Of a stretch of 60,596 nucleotides of DNA, positions 27,352-35,804 are shown in pieces. Position 1 is the first letter of the stretch. Each line of letters opens with the position of its first letter. Position numbers and translations under genes: made by a program. The DNA is from Clostridia bacterium. Its GTDB lineage: Bacteria > Bacillota > Clostridia > Christensenellales > UBA1242. The stretch covers positions 1-60,596 of the forward strand of contig JAFUJK010000083.1 of the NCBI GenBank assembly GCA_017468205.1. The letters are read 5' to 3'. The notes beneath the pieces are model-generated. The model was given only the letters and a program-made list of their open reading frames with translations, was not told the DNA's origin and searched no databases.

Positions 27352-27723
27352 TCATTTTGCAATGCAAATTGCAACCGCATTATCATGTGTATGCGAAATG
27401 CTAATATCCATTTCCTTAATTTTCAGGCTTTGAGCAATCTCTTTGGTAACGCCACTAAAAGAAACAACGGGTTTTCCTAATTCGTTAGGCAGTATTTCAA
27501 TTTCCGTCCACTTAACTCCTTTATCAATTCCAGTTCCCAACATTTTTACAACGGCTTCTTTTCCTGCGAACTTTCCCGCAATTCGTTCAGCTCTTGCCTG
27601 TTGATTACTTAATTGTTCGATATGCTCGCGCTCTTTTTTTGTAAAAACACGAGAAAGGAACGCAACATTTTCGCATTTATCAAAAAATCTTGATACTTCC
27701 ACCATATCAATACCAACTTTCAC
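27352..27723 (-). CDS. acpS: Holo-[acyl-carrier-protein] synthase
   Basis: A 123-aa enzyme that transfers 4'-phosphopantetheine from CoA to acyl carrier protein. The N-terminal VGIDMVEVSRF holds the Mg-binding Asp. The family block AERIAGKFAGKEAVVKMLGTG follows, and SISHTHDNAVAICI is at the C-terminus. It starts at a GTG, 17 nt inside the end of recX, so translation is coupled. It is the last gene of the tyrS-yigZ-recX-acpS operon. Length is typical. Confidence 0.93.
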   Translation of the reverse strand: MKVGIDMVEVSRFFDKCENVAFLSRVFTKKEREHIEQLSNQQARAERIAGKFAGKEAVVKMLGTGIDKGVKWTEIEILPNELGKPVVSFSGVTKEIAQSLKIKEMDISISHTHDNAVAICIAK

Positions 27724-28333
27724 AATCGCCCTCCTTGATTTTCGACATTGCAGAACTTATTTCACTCCAAGAAAATCCTTTCCCAGCCAAATATCTACAC
27801 ATTTTATCTAAATTTTCACGCGTTCGCTCCTTATTTTTCATATATTTTAAAGCAATAGCAAGAACAGCATCTTCCTGACTACCCGCATTTTCTAAAATAT
27901 TGTCAATTATTTCTCTATCTATACCGCGCATTTCAAGATTAAATTTAATTTTGCGCGTGCCATAGCGGGAAATATTGCTATTCACATACATTTCCGCATA
28001 CAATTCATCATTTAAGAACTTATATTCAAGCATTTTATCAATAATCGCACCAATAACACGAGGCAAATAACCTTTATCTTTTAGATATTCTCGCATTTGT
28101 CGCTTTGTTTTTAAATTTTTTGAAACCAATTCAACAGCGCGCTCAAACCCGCTTGAAACCTCACTTTCAAAAGTAATATCTTCCAGTTCTGTTTTTGAAA
28201 TTTCATTGCCGACTTTTAATTTGTTTTTATAAGTTGTGAAAGCATCTAATGTACAAACAAATTCATTATCTATATAAATATGTTGACGTTTATTCTTCCC
28301 TTTTGCCTCTTTTATGTCTGTTATTATCCCCAT
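27707..28333 (-). CDS. recX: Regulatory protein RecX
   Basis: A 208-aa, mostly helical protein with three-helix RecX repeats: LVSKNLKTKRQMREYLKDKGY, DKMLEYKFLNDELYAEMYV and KIKFNLEMRGID. RecX inhibits RecA filaments. The N-terminal 60-residue basic beta part (HIYIDNEFVCTLDAF) is typical of Firmicutes RecX. It overlaps yigZ by TAATG and acpS by 17 nt. Confidence 0.88.
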   Translation of the reverse strand: MGIITDIKEAKGKNKRQHIYIDNEFVCTLDAFTTYKNKLKVGNEISKTELEDITFESEVSSGFERAVELVSKNLKTKRQMREYLKDKGYLPRVIGAIIDKMLEYKFLNDELYAEMYVNSNISRYGTRKIKFNLEMRGIDREIIDNILENAGSQEDAVLAIALKYMKNKERTRENLDKMCRYLAGKGFSWSEISSAMSKIKEGDCESWY

Positions 28334-28923
28334 TACTCGCCCTCATAATATTCAAAAATATCGCCTATAAAAGTTGAGTTTTCTATCAATTCATCACTAC
28401 TAGCGACAACTTTTAAGGTTGCGCCATTATCAAAATTAGTGTCAATAACTTTTATTTTTCGCCCCTTAATATTATTTATAAAAGGCTGATAATCCTTATA
28501 ATCAAGTTCAACCTCATAAATCTTTGAACTCAACCATTCGACAATTTTCGCATTTTCTATTGTATCGACCGCGCTACCAGAATAGGCTCGCAAAAGGCCA
28601 CCTGCACCAAGTTTTACACCTCCAAAATAGCGAACCACTGCAATAACCACATTCACAAGCCCTTTCTTTTCTATTATATTTAGAATAGGCTTTCCTGCTG
28701 TGCCTGACGGCTCGCCATCATCGCTTAAACGTGCCGAATTTCTCAATTTATAGGCAAAACAAATATGTCTTGCATCCTTATATTTCTCGCGCAATTCATT
28801 CAAAAAACTTTCCGCTTCGTCCCCACTCTCAACAAACTTCGCAAAACCCAAAAAGCGAGATTTGTTAATAACAATCTCGCTTGTGTAAATTTCATCTTTT
28901 TTTATAGAAAGAAAACTTTCCAT
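28333..28923 (-). CDS. YigZ/IMPACT-family protein
   Basis: A 196-aa protein. The N-terminal UPF0029 domain shows SRFLGFAK, YKDARHICFAYKLRN, SDDGEPSGTAGKPIL and VVIAVVRYFGG. A shorter ferredoxin-like C-terminal domain follows. Family members are linked to translational stress or to regulation of proline peptidase; the bacterial role is unsettled. It overlaps tyrS (TAATG) and recX (TAATG). Confidence 0.88.
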   Translation of the reverse strand: MESFLSIKKDEIYTSEIVINKSRFLGFAKFVESGDEAESFLNELREKYKDARHICFAYKLRNSARLSDDGEPSGTAGKPILNIIEKKGLVNVVIAVVRYFGGVKLGAGGLLRAYSGSAVDTIENAKIVEWLSSKIYEVELDYKDYQPFINNIKGRKIKVIDTNFDNGATLKVVASSDELIENSTFIGDIFEYYEGE

Positions 28924-30119
28924 TACTGCACGTTCACCTTAACAATATTCTTTTTGCCTTTTTTAAGCACAAAACCATCAGCAGGGCAAGCAAATTCAAG
29001 GTTGTCGACAACTACATCATCAACTTTAACACCGCCACCTAAAACCAATTTCTTTGCATCGCCACGTGAACCAGCAAATTTGAGAGCCACAAGACAATCA
29101 ATAATGTTCAAACTATTCTTATCAAGAGAAACTTCTGGCATATCCGCTTCATTTCCACCGAAAGCACCGCGAGCCTGTTTCAACGCCTCATTTGCACTTT
29201 TCTCACCGCGAACGATTTTTGTAACTTCAAAAGCAAGACGCTCCTTAGCCTTATTGATTTCTTTACCCGTTCCTGAACAAATTTCCTTAATCTCGTCAAG
29301 TGGCAACAAGGTGAGCATTTTGAATACTTCTTCCACCTTGGCATCTTCGATATCGCGGAAGTATTGGAAAAAGTCGTAATCGCTCGTTTTTTCGCGAGAA
29401 AGCCAAACAGCACCACCAGCAGATTTACCCATTTTAGTGCCATCTGTTTTTGTAAGCAAAGGTGAAGTCATACAATAAACAGGCTTATTTTCTTTTTTGC
29501 GAATTAATTCCGCACCTGCCAAAATGTTAGCCCATTGATCGCTTCCACCAAGTTGAACGCTACAATTGTATGTTTTAAACAAGTGGTAAAAATCGTAAGC
29601 CTGCATAGGCATATAGTTAAATTCAAGGAAACTTAATCCATTTTCCATACGTTGTTCAAAGCACCCTGAACTCAACATTTTGTTTACACTCATATTAAGT
29701 CCGACAACATTTAAAAAGTCGACATAACTTAATTTACTTATCCAATCGTCGTTATCTACAACAATTAATTTATTTTCGCAATCAGGGTCAAAGAAAGATT
29801 CAAATTGCTTCTTAATTTTACGAATATTCTTGTCGCGTTGTTCATCTGAAATCATAGGGCGCATATCATTTCTACCCGAAGGGTCTCCAATTTTACCAGT
29901 AGCACCACCAACCAATGCAATTGGTGTGTGTCCTGCCTTTTGCATACGAACCAATTGAAGTATTAAAGCCAAATTCCCCACGTGAAGGCTGTCAGCAGTT
30001 GGGTCAAAACCACAATAGCAAACAACTTTTTCCTTATCTAGTAATTCGCGCAATTCATCAGGGTAAATTGATTGATAAATAAGACCGCGCTCGTTCATTT
30101 CGTCAAATACATTTTTCAT
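28923..30119 (-). CDS. tyrS: Tyrosyl-tRNA synthetase
   Basis: A 398-aa class I synthetase that charges tRNA-Tyr. The HIGH-type motif is HVGN near residue 47, in YCGFDPTADSLHVGNL. The KMSKS-type motif is KMGKS near 232. A C-terminal S4 RNA-binding domain covers about 335-398 (ALKFAGSRGDAKKLVLGGGV). Length is close to the TyrZ/TyrS2 group. It has its own promoter (30150-30178) and SD AAGGAG. No T-box leader fits in the 80-nt gap upstream. Confidence 0.95.
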   Translation of the reverse strand: MKNVFDEMNERGLIYQSIYPDELRELLDKEKVVCYCGFDPTADSLHVGNLALILQLVRMQKAGHTPIALVGGATGKIGDPSGRNDMRPMISDEQRDKNIRKIKKQFESFFDPDCENKLIVVDNDDWISKLSYVDFLNVVGLNMSVNKMLSSGCFEQRMENGLSFLEFNYMPMQAYDFYHLFKTYNCSVQLGGSDQWANILAGAELIRKKENKPVYCMTSPLLTKTDGTKMGKSAGGAVWLSREKTSDYDFFQYFRDIEDAKVEEVFKMLTLLPLDEIKEICSGTGKEINKAKERLAFEVTKIVRGEKSANEALKQARGAFGGNEADMPEVSLDKNSLNIIDCLVALKFAGSRGDAKKLVLGGGVKVDDVVVDNLEFACPADGFVLKKGKKNIVKVNVQ

Positions 30120-30149
30120 AATTGTTTGCTCCTTTTTAAAATAATACTT

Positions 30150-30178
30150 ATTATATCACAAACAATATAAAAAAGCAA
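30150..30178 (-). promoter_or_regulatory. tyrS operon promoter
   Basis: TTGCTT (30173-30178), a 17-bp spacer and TATAAT (30150-30155) with a short leader and SD. There is no T-box. Confidence 0.65.
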
Positions 30179-30188
30179 CTATAAAAAG

Positions 30189-30213
30189 AAAAAAAGGCTT
30201 AAATTAGCCTTTC
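30189..30213 (-). terminator. Rho-independent terminator
   Basis: An AAAGGCT / AGCCTTT stem with a T-run on the minus strand, ending the 139-aa gene that stops at 30222. Confidence 0.72.
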
Positions 30214-30221
30214 AAAACAAA

Positions 30222-30641
30222 TTATTTTTGAGTTTCAAAATCGCTTAAGGTTGTTTGATATTTATCTTGATTAAATTTGCTATAAAAATGTTTTTGACAA
30301 ATTTTATAAGCATACATTCTATCGCGTTTTATTTCAGGAGAATCCGCACTTTTAACATAGAATTTAAACGAATCAAGATAAGCAAATCCAAATTTATCAA
30401 CCATAAAATTATTATGCACGTAATCAAAATCCTGAAAGTCAAAAATATCTGCCTGCAACTTGTTTTCAACCTTACGTTTTACATCATAGGCAATAAAACT
30501 TATGTGAGTATACTCATAAAAATTGAATTTATCATAAATCCTTTCGATTTCGATGTTCCCTGCAACAACCTCATTCATACTGCAGACAACATTTTCCGCG
30601 TATTCGACGATATCGCTTTTACTTAATCTTTTTGCAAACAT
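30222..30641 (-). CDS. Conserved-looking protein of unknown function
   Basis: A 139-aa protein from the ATG at 30641, where GAGGTGG gives a good SD. The frame extends 27 codons further without a ribosome site. It is mixed alpha/beta, rich in Phe, Tyr, Lys and Asp (DIFDFQDFDYVHNNFMVDKFG), and soluble. No motif is recognised. It stands alone between tyrS and the divergent NifU-like gene, with its own terminator. Confidence 0.6.
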   Translation of the reverse strand: MFAKRLSKSDIVEYAENVVCSMNEVVAGNIEIERIYDKFNFYEYTHISFIAYDVKRKVENKLQADIFDFQDFDYVHNNFMVDKFGFAYLDSFKFYVKSADSPEIKRDRMYAYKICQKHFYSKFNQDKYQTTLSDFETQK

Positions 30642-30729
30642 ATTTCCACCTCTATTGTGGGTATAATAACATATAAATCCTATGATGTCAATATTTTTAA
30701 AAAAATTTAACAATATATTCAAATTGATT

Positions 30730-30756
30730 TTGAAAATTCTAAAATTGTGATATAAT
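30730..30756 (+). promoter_or_regulatory. Promoter of the NifU-like/GGGtGRT pair
   Basis: An extended -10 (TGATATAAT; TATAAT at 30751-30756) with a poor -35 (TTGAAA at 30730-30735 is only 15 bp away). Confidence 0.5.
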
Positions 30757-30799
30757 ATCTACAATAAAGCGTTAAATCGCTATAAATAAGGGGAAAAAT

Positions 30800-31486
30800 A
30801 TGAAAATTAACGACTGTTATAAAGTAAATTCGTGCCCTTGTTCAGGTCCTGCACCTATTCCACAAGAGGGCGAATTTCATCAAATTAAATCAATTGAGCA
30901 AATCAGCGGTTTTAGCCACGGTTGCGGGAAATGCGCACCGCGTCAAGGTGTCTGCAAACTCACTTTGAACGTAAAGAACGGCATAATCAAGGAAGCACTC
31001 GTTGAAACCGTTGGATGTAGTGGAATGACTCACAGCGCGTGTATGGCTGGTGAAATTTTGGTTGGGAAAACGCTACTTGAAGCGCTTAACACTGACCTAG
31101 TTTGTGATGCTATAAATGATGCTATGAAGGATATTTTCCAGCAACTTGCATATGGTCGCAGTCAAAGCGCATTCTCTATCGGAGGACTTTCTATTGGTGC
31201 AGGTGCCGAAGAATTGGGTTCGACACACCACAGCCGAGTTGGGACTGTTTACTCAAATGTAAAATCAGGAGTGCGATACTACAACACAACCGAGGGTTAT
31301 ATCACGCGTCTTGCTCTTGACGAGAATGATGAAATTATTGGTTATGAGTATGTAAATTTGCCACGACTGCTTAAAAATATTCGTGCTGGTCTTGATGCGA
31401 AAGAGGCACTTATCAAATCCAGTGGTAATTATGGTCGTTTTGACGAAGGCAAAAAGTTTATTGACACTATGGAGGAAGCAATATGA
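30800..31486 (+). CDS. NifU/IscU-like iron-sulfur scaffold-related protein
   Basis: A 228-aa protein. The N-terminal part has C6, C12 and C14 and a GCGKCAPRQGVC cluster near residues 42-51. The following ETVGCSGMTHSACMAGEIL matches the NifU-N scaffold fold. The C-terminal half (GYITRLALDENDEIIGYEYV and on) is extra compared with plain IscU. In many Clostridia such a protein is paired with a GGGtGRT protein, as here. Its stop overlaps the next ATG (ATGA), so the pair is translationally coupled. An Fe-S role is family-based; the actual client is unknown. Confidence 0.78.
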   Translation: MKINDCYKVNSCPCSGPAPIPQEGEFHQIKSIEQISGFSHGCGKCAPRQGVCKLTLNVKNGIIKEALVETVGCSGMTHSACMAGEILVGKTLLEALNTDLVCDAINDAMKDIFQQLAYGRSQSAFSIGGLSIGAGAEELGSTHHSRVGTVYSNVKSGVRYYNTTEGYITRLALDENDEIIGYEYVNLPRLLKNIRAGLDAKEALIKSSGNYGRFDEGKKFIDTMEEAI

Positions 31487-32484
31487 CGGAAAAATATTTT
31501 ACAGGATATTCCGAACGTGCCGATGGTATCCGCTCGCTTTTGAAAAAATATGGCATTGCATCAGTGGAAGAAGCTTTCAATTTAGCTGAAAGCGTACTAA
31601 ATTGTGATGAATTTGTCAAAAAAGTGCAACCGATTGTGTTTGATAATGCTGTTTGGGCATTCAGAATTGGTACAGCACTTGCTGTTAAGACTCAAACAAA
31701 TGACCCGCGACAAATTGCATTGCTTCTTGGTGAGGCTTTACAAGCATTTTGTATCCCAGGTTCAGTCGCAGCGCGTCGTCAAGTTGGTTTGGGACACGGA
31801 AAACTCGCCTACACTCTTTTAGACGACAACACCAAATGTTTTTGCTTTATTGCTGGACACGAATCTTTTGCTGCAAGTGAAGGGGCGATTGCTCTTGCAA
31901 CAAGCGTTAACCGAGTTCGCTCTACTCCATTAAAAATAATCATTAATGGACTAGGAAAAGATGCCGCATATATAATTAGTAGAATTGGTGGATTTACTTA
32001 CGTGCAAACAGATTATGACTATTCACGCGACAAACTCATTGTAAAAAATGAGCGCAAATTTGGAAATGGCGATAGAAGTAATGTTCGCGTATATGGTGCT
32101 TTGAGTGTAAACGAAGGTGTGGCAATATGTGATTATGAGCAAGTTGACATATCAATTACAGGAAACTCAACTAATCCAACGAGATTTCAACATCCTGTCG
32201 CAGGAATTTATAAAAAAATGCGCAATAATCAAGGGCTTCCCTACTTCTCAATAGCTAGCGGTGGCGGTACTGGACGTACATTGCATCCAGACAATTTAGC
32301 CGCTGGTCCAGCAAGTTATGGTTTAACCGATACTATGGGTAGAATGCATTGTGATGCGCAATTTGCAGGAAGCAGTTCTGTTCCCGCTCACGTAAATATG
32401 ATGGGCTTTGTTGGTATGGGAAACAACCCACTCATGGGTTGCACAGCAAGCCTAGCTGTTAAGCTCAGTGAATTGTTACGCTAA
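31483..32484 (+). CDS. GGGtGRT family protein
   Basis: A 333-aa protein. The signature SGGGTGRTLHPDN lies near residue 260, followed by Gly-rich conserved blocks (ASYGLTDTMGRMHCDAQF, NMMGFVGMGNNPLMGC). The N-terminal half has IGTALAVKTQTNDPRQIA and PGSVAARRQVGLGHGK. Its name comes from the motif; the biochemical function is not known to me. The tight coupling with the NifU-like gene, and Cys residues in conserved blocks, suggest a metal-cluster protein. A rho-independent terminator lies 130 nt downstream. Confidence 0.82.
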   Translation: MTEKYFTGYSERADGIRSLLKKYGIASVEEAFNLAESVLNCDEFVKKVQPIVFDNAVWAFRIGTALAVKTQTNDPRQIALLLGEALQAFCIPGSVAARRQVGLGHGKLAYTLLDDNTKCFCFIAGHESFAASEGAIALATSVNRVRSTPLKIIINGLGKDAAYIISRIGGFTYVQTDYDYSRDKLIVKNERKFGNGDRSNVRVYGALSVNEGVAICDYEQVDISITGNSTNPTRFQHPVAGIYKKMRNNQGLPYFSIASGGGTGRTLHPDNLAAGPASYGLTDTMGRMHCDAQFAGSSSVPAHVNMMGFVGMGNNPLMGCTASLAVKLSELLR

Positions 32485-32615
32485 CCATTCCAACGCAGAA
32501 CGGCACTTCTATCTCTTAGTGCTCTAATGTGTTGGTAACAACCCTTTAATGTGGTGTTGCGCTAGTTTAGCGGTTCGCCTCAGTGATTTGATAAAATATG
32601 CAACCGCACTTAATT

Positions 32616-32643
32616 AAGTGGACTAAAATTTAGTTCACTTTTT
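32616..32643 (+). terminator. Rho-independent terminator of the GGGtGRT operon
   Basis: AAGTGGACTA / TAGTTCACTT stem (one G-T pair) followed by TTTTT. The 130 nt between the stop codon and this hairpin hold no gene that I can see. Confidence 0.65.
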
Positions 32644-32655
32644 CGTTTTTAGGTA

Positions 32656-32684
32656 TTGAATATTGCAAGATTTTAGGTTATAAT
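32656..32684 (+). promoter_or_regulatory. Promoter of the RadC-family gene
   Basis: TTGAAT (32656-32661), a 17-bp spacer and TATAAT (32679-32684). Confidence 0.6.
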
Positions 32685-32715
32685 ATATACAAATACATTA
32701 AAGAGAATTTACATT

Positions 32716-33510
32716 ATGCATAAGAATAACAAAATTCATTCAGGACATTTTAAACGTATCCGTGCCAAAATTGAAAAAAGTACGCCAGCAACTGTTGAAG
32801 ATATTACAATACTTGAGGGTGTTCTTCAATTTGCTTATCAACGCGCGGATATTAATGAAATCGCTCGCTATCTCTTGATTGAGTATGGTTCGCTAGACGA
32901 ACTTTTTGAGACTGCTACCGCTGACAGATTGATGAATATTCAAGGTATAGGCAAAAATATGGCTGATAAATTGACGACTATGTTTCGCTGTATGCATCTT
33001 TACAAATATTTGCCAAAATCTCTGCTTATCCCTGCTGACCCTGAACACTGCAACGATATTAAGGAACTTTTTCGTCATTATTTCCAAACTACGATTTATG
33101 AACGCGCTGTTGTGATTTTGCTTAATGCGGAAAAGATTATAATCCACCACGGCATTTTGTATGAAGGCGATGAGTATAGCGTACATATGAATAGTGCTCA
33201 CATTATTAAATTTGCAGCAAAATTCGCCGCGACTTATGTTGTTATTGCACATAATCACGTTTGTGGCGAAGATGGATTCTTTCCATCAATTGAGGATTTT
33301 AACGTAACTGAACATATCTATGGTGAGTTAAGAAAATGTAATTTGAAGTTGCTTGACCATATTATTTATTGTAATGACCACATTTTTAGTTTTGCAAATT
33401 CCTGCCTTATTGAAACCATGAGAAGGCGTTTTGTCGAGGCTCACCCCGAACTGAAAAATGCCGATGACGACGAACCACTAGATTTTGACCACGAATATGT
33501 TTTTGAATAA
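32716..33510 (+). CDS. RadC-family (UPF0758) JAMM-domain protein
   Basis: A 264-aa protein. An N-terminal helix-hairpin-helix part (NIQGIGKNMADKL near residues 74-86) is followed by a JAMM/MPN-like metalloprotease fold. Its metal motif AHNHVCGEDGFFPSIED near 178-193 keeps HxH and the distal Asp. Usual members have HNHPSG; here it is HNHVCG. The family was once linked to DNA repair, but its role is unsettled. It is monocistronic, with its own promoter and a bidirectional terminator. Confidence 0.82.
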   Translation: MHKNNKIHSGHFKRIRAKIEKSTPATVEDITILEGVLQFAYQRADINEIARYLLIEYGSLDELFETATADRLMNIQGIGKNMADKLTTMFRCMHLYKYLPKSLLIPADPEHCNDIKELFRHYFQTTIYERAVVILLNAEKIIIHHGILYEGDEYSVHMNSAHIIKFAAKFAATYVVIAHNHVCGEDGFFPSIEDFNVTEHIYGELRKCNLKLLDHIIYCNDHIFSFANSCLIETMRRRFVEAHPELKNADDDEPLDFDHEYVFE

Positions 33511-33524
33511 AACATAAATTAAAG

Positions 33525-33555
33525 TAAAAAATAGCGATTTTTCGCTATTTTTTAT
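33525..33555. terminator. Bidirectional rho-independent terminator
   Basis: AAAATAGCGA / TCGCTATTTT stem, flanked by A- and T-runs, between two convergent genes. Confidence 0.78.
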
Positions 33556-33578
33556 TTACACGCAATTCTAAAACTTTG

Positions 33579-34199
33579 TCATTCTAATTTTGATTTTATT
33601 GCTTCAATCTCTTTTTGCAATTCCATAATTTTAACTTTTTCTTGTTGTTCTTTCAATAATTGCTCCAATTCAATCCGCTTTTCTTCGTATACATTTGAAA
33701 TTTGATTTTCCTGATTAGATTTATTTTCATTTTGTGTTTCTATATTTAAATTAAAAAACTGTACCACTAATAAGAGAACCGCAAACATAAGATATTTCAT
33801 AGCCTCTCTAAAAGCTTGAACCATATAAATATCAGTATCTTCTTTAGTAAGCATACTTAAATCAGTATAATCAGTTGTAACAAATGATAAAATTGCAAAA
33901 ACAATTGCAGATATTATAGCCATTATTATAATTGCTACAATAAGCATCCTTTCCTTTTTAATTCTTTTTGTTACATTAGCAATAGTTAAAGCAGTAAAGA
34001 AAAATTCTATTAATAGAAATAATACAAAGAACACTAGCGAAACAATTACCGTAGGCGTAAATGCTGATTTTTGCGGTGTTGAATATAAATTAATATAATC
34101 CAACTCATTAATAAAGATAATTAAGGCAGTAACCAGCAAAACGACAGAAATTACAATCATTCCAATTTTAAAAGCATAATTTAAAAACTTATCGTTCAT
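33579..34199 (-). CDS. Membrane protein with C-terminal coiled coil, unknown
   Basis: A 206-aa protein. Four hydrophobic helices (about residues 8-28, 47-70, 83-105 and 132-150) are followed by a polar linker and a Glu/Lys/Gln heptad-rich coiled coil (about 165-206). SD AAGGAG is 5 nt from the ATG. It is divergent from a small XRE repressor, and both promoters carry the same operator, so the regulator probably controls it. This is a common layout for stress- or defence-linked membrane proteins. The function is not recognised. Confidence 0.65.
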   Translation of the reverse strand: MNDKFLNYAFKIGMIVISVVLLVTALIIFINELDYINLYSTPQKSAFTPTVIVSLVFFVLFLLIEFFFTALTIANVTKRIKKERMLIVAIIIMAIISAIVFAILSFVTTDYTDLSMLTKEDTDIYMVQAFREAMKYLMFAVLLLVVQFFNLNIETQNENKSNQENQISNVYEEKRIELEQLLKEQQEKVKIMELQKEIEAIKSKLE

Positions 34200-34233
34200 T
34201 CTTTTCTCCTTAGTTAATTATAATTATAATTAT

Positions 34234-34289
34234 ATTATATGGTGAGATTTCTCACTTGTCAAGTATTTTGGTGAGATTTCTCATATAAT
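34234..34289. promoter_or_regulatory. Divergent promoter region with two palindromic operators
   Basis: Operator 1 is the perfect palindrome GTGAGA-TT-TCTCAC at 34242-34255. Operator 2 is GTGAGATTTCTCAT at 34271-34284, 29 bp away centre to centre. Each abuts a TATAAT: 34234-34239 for the minus-strand membrane protein and 34284-34289 for the XRE gene. The near mirror symmetry suggests repression of both genes by the XRE protein. Confidence 0.65.
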
Positions 34290-34295
34290 ATTAGT

Positions 34296-34499
34296 ATGAT
34301 TATAGGAAAACGAATCAAAGAACTCCGTCAAGAATATGGACTTAGCCTGCAAAAATTAGCAGATGCTATTGGAGTTGATAAACATGCAATTATTTACTGG
34401 GAGCAAGAAACCAACGAACCAAAGGCTAGTTACATTGTTAGATTAGCGAATTTTTTTAATGTAACGACTGATTACTTACTTGGATTAACTGATGAATAA
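34296..34499 (+). CDS. Small XRE-family transcriptional regulator
   Basis: A 67-aa protein, essentially one Cro/C1-type helix-turn-helix. RIKELRQEYGLSLQKLADAIG holds helices 1-2, the recognition helix is near VDKHAIIYWEQ, and ANFFNVTTDYLLGLTDE closes the fold. It has no partner domain. Only six bases separate the TATAAT from its ATG, so the transcript is probably leaderless. It likely binds the two GAGATTTCTC operators and represses itself and the divergent membrane protein. Confidence 0.85.
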   Translation: MIIGKRIKELRQEYGLSLQKLADAIGVDKHAIIYWEQETNEPKASYIVRLANFFNVTTDYLLGLTDE

Positions 34500-34500
34500 A

Positions 34501-34521
34501 AAGTGCAAAAGCGCTTTTTTT
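34501..34521 (+). terminator. Terminator of the XRE gene
   Basis: AAGTGC / GCGCTT stem with AAAA loop (one T-G pair), then seven T. Confidence 0.65.
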
Positions 34522-34525
34522 AAAT

Positions 34526-34554
34526 GAGAAAAGAGCCTGTTAGGCTCTTTTCAT
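34526..34554 (-). terminator. Rho-independent terminator of the str operon
   Basis: A ten-bp stem GAAAAGAGCC / GGCTCTTTTC just after the tuf stop codon. Confidence 0.75.
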
Positions 34555-34565
34555 ATTTTGATAGA

Positions 34566-35774
34566 TTAGTCTTCAATCTTTGTAACAACACCACTACCAA
34601 CAGTACGGCCACCTTCACGAATAGCGAAGCGAAGACCTTCCTCGATAGCGATAGGAGAAATCAATTCAACGTGCATTTCTACGTTGTCACCAGGCATAAC
34701 CATTTCAGCACCTTCAAGTTTGATGCTACCAGTTACGTCAGTTGTACGGAAGAAGAATTGTGGACGGTAACCAGATACGAATGGAGTAGAACGGCCACCC
34801 TCTTCTTTCTTCAATACGTATACGTTAGCGCAGAACTTTGTGTGTGGAGTAATTGTCTTTTGAGCAGCCAATACTTGACCACGTTGCAAGTCCTTACGGT
34901 CAACACCACGAAGCAATACACCAATGTTGTCACCAGCTTCAGCTTGGTCAAGAAGTTTCTTGAACATTTCAACGCCAGTTACAACAGTTGTCTTAGTAGC
35001 ACCAAGACCAACGATTTCAACAGTGTCACCTACTTTAACAGTACCGCGTTCAACACGACCAGTACCTACAGTACCACGACCAGTAATTGTAAATACGTCC
35101 TCGATTGGCATCAAGAATGGTTTGTCTACGTCACGTTTTGGGTCTGGGAAGTAAGAGTCACAAGCGTCCATAAGGTCGAAAATACACTTACATTCTTCAC
35201 CATCAACGTTACCAGCGATAGCATTGTCAAGAGCAACTTTAGCACTACCGTGAATAATTGGAGTGTTGTCGCCGTCAAAGTCGTACTTGTTCAACAATTC
35301 GCGCAAGTCCATCTCTGTCAATTCAAGCAATTCATCTCTGTCAGCAGGTGGTAATTGGTCAACCTTGTTGATAAATACAACGATTGCAGGAACGCCTACC
35401 TGACGAGCAAGCAAGATGTGTTCCTTAGTTTGAGTCATAACACCGTCAGTAGCAGCAACAACCAAGATTGCGCCGTCCATCTGAGCAGCACCAGTAATCA
35501 TGTTCTTTACGTAGTCAGCGTGGCCTGGACAGTCAACGTGAGCGTAGTGACGCTTTGCTGTTTCGTACTCTACGTGTGTAGAGTTAATAGTAATACCACG
35601 TGCGCGCTCCTCTGGAGTCATATCAATAGAAGCGTAGTCACGAGCTTCAGCCAAGCCCTTCTTTGACAATACTGTAGTAATAGCAGCTGTCAAAGTTGTT
35701 TTACCGTGGTCAACGTGACCGATTGTACCCAAGTTAAAGTGGGGTTTTGTTCTTTCAAATTTTGCTTTTGCCAT
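34566..35774 (-). CDS. tuf: Elongation factor Tu
   Basis: A 402-aa GTPase that delivers aminoacyl-tRNA to the ribosome. G motifs: [24 protein letters not shown] and the SA-type G5. Domains II ([18 protein letters not shown]) and III ([16 protein letters not shown]) are complete. The usual short insert region is '[20 protein letters not shown]', with two Cys. It is the last gene of the str operon, 30 nt after fusA. Codon use is strongly selected, as expected of a very highly expressed gene. Confidence 0.98.
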   Translation of the reverse strand: MAKAKFERTKPHFNLGTIGHVDHGKTTLTAAITTVLSKKGLAEARDYASIDMTPEERARGITINSTHVEYETAKRHYAHVDCPGHADYVKNMITGAAQMDGAILVVAATDGVMTQTKEHILLARQVGVPAIVVFINKVDQLPPADRDELLELTEMDLRELLNKYDFDGDNTPIIHGSAKVALDNAIAGNVDGEECKCIFDLMDACDSYFPDPKRDVDKPFLMPIEDVFTITGRGTVGTGRVERGTVKVGDTVEIVGLGATKTTVVTGVEMFKKLLDQAEAGDNIGVLLRGVDRKDLQRGQVLAAQKTITPHTKFCANVYVLKKEEGGRSTPFVSGYRPQFFFRTTDVTGSIKLEGAEMVMPGDNVEMHVELISPIAIEEGLRFAIREGGRTVGSGVVTKIED

Positions 35775-35804
35775 AATCTTTTAAATTCTCCTTATTAAAA
35801 TTTT

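Noticed and set aside
30120-30221. T-box riboswitch before tyrS
   Set aside because: The gap is only about 100 nt, already filled by a terminator, a promoter and the SD; no specifier loop or TGG-containing antiterminator fits. The alaS leader likewise shows none.
32485-32615. Structured RNA after the GGGtGRT gene
   Set aside because: The stretch is less AT-rich than its surroundings but shows no clear stem set beyond the terminator; called as unassigned.
34524-35354. Long + strand frame (276 codons) opposite tuf
   Set aside because: Antisense shadow of a gene with extreme codon bias; low-complexity Thr/Ser/Val product and no SD.
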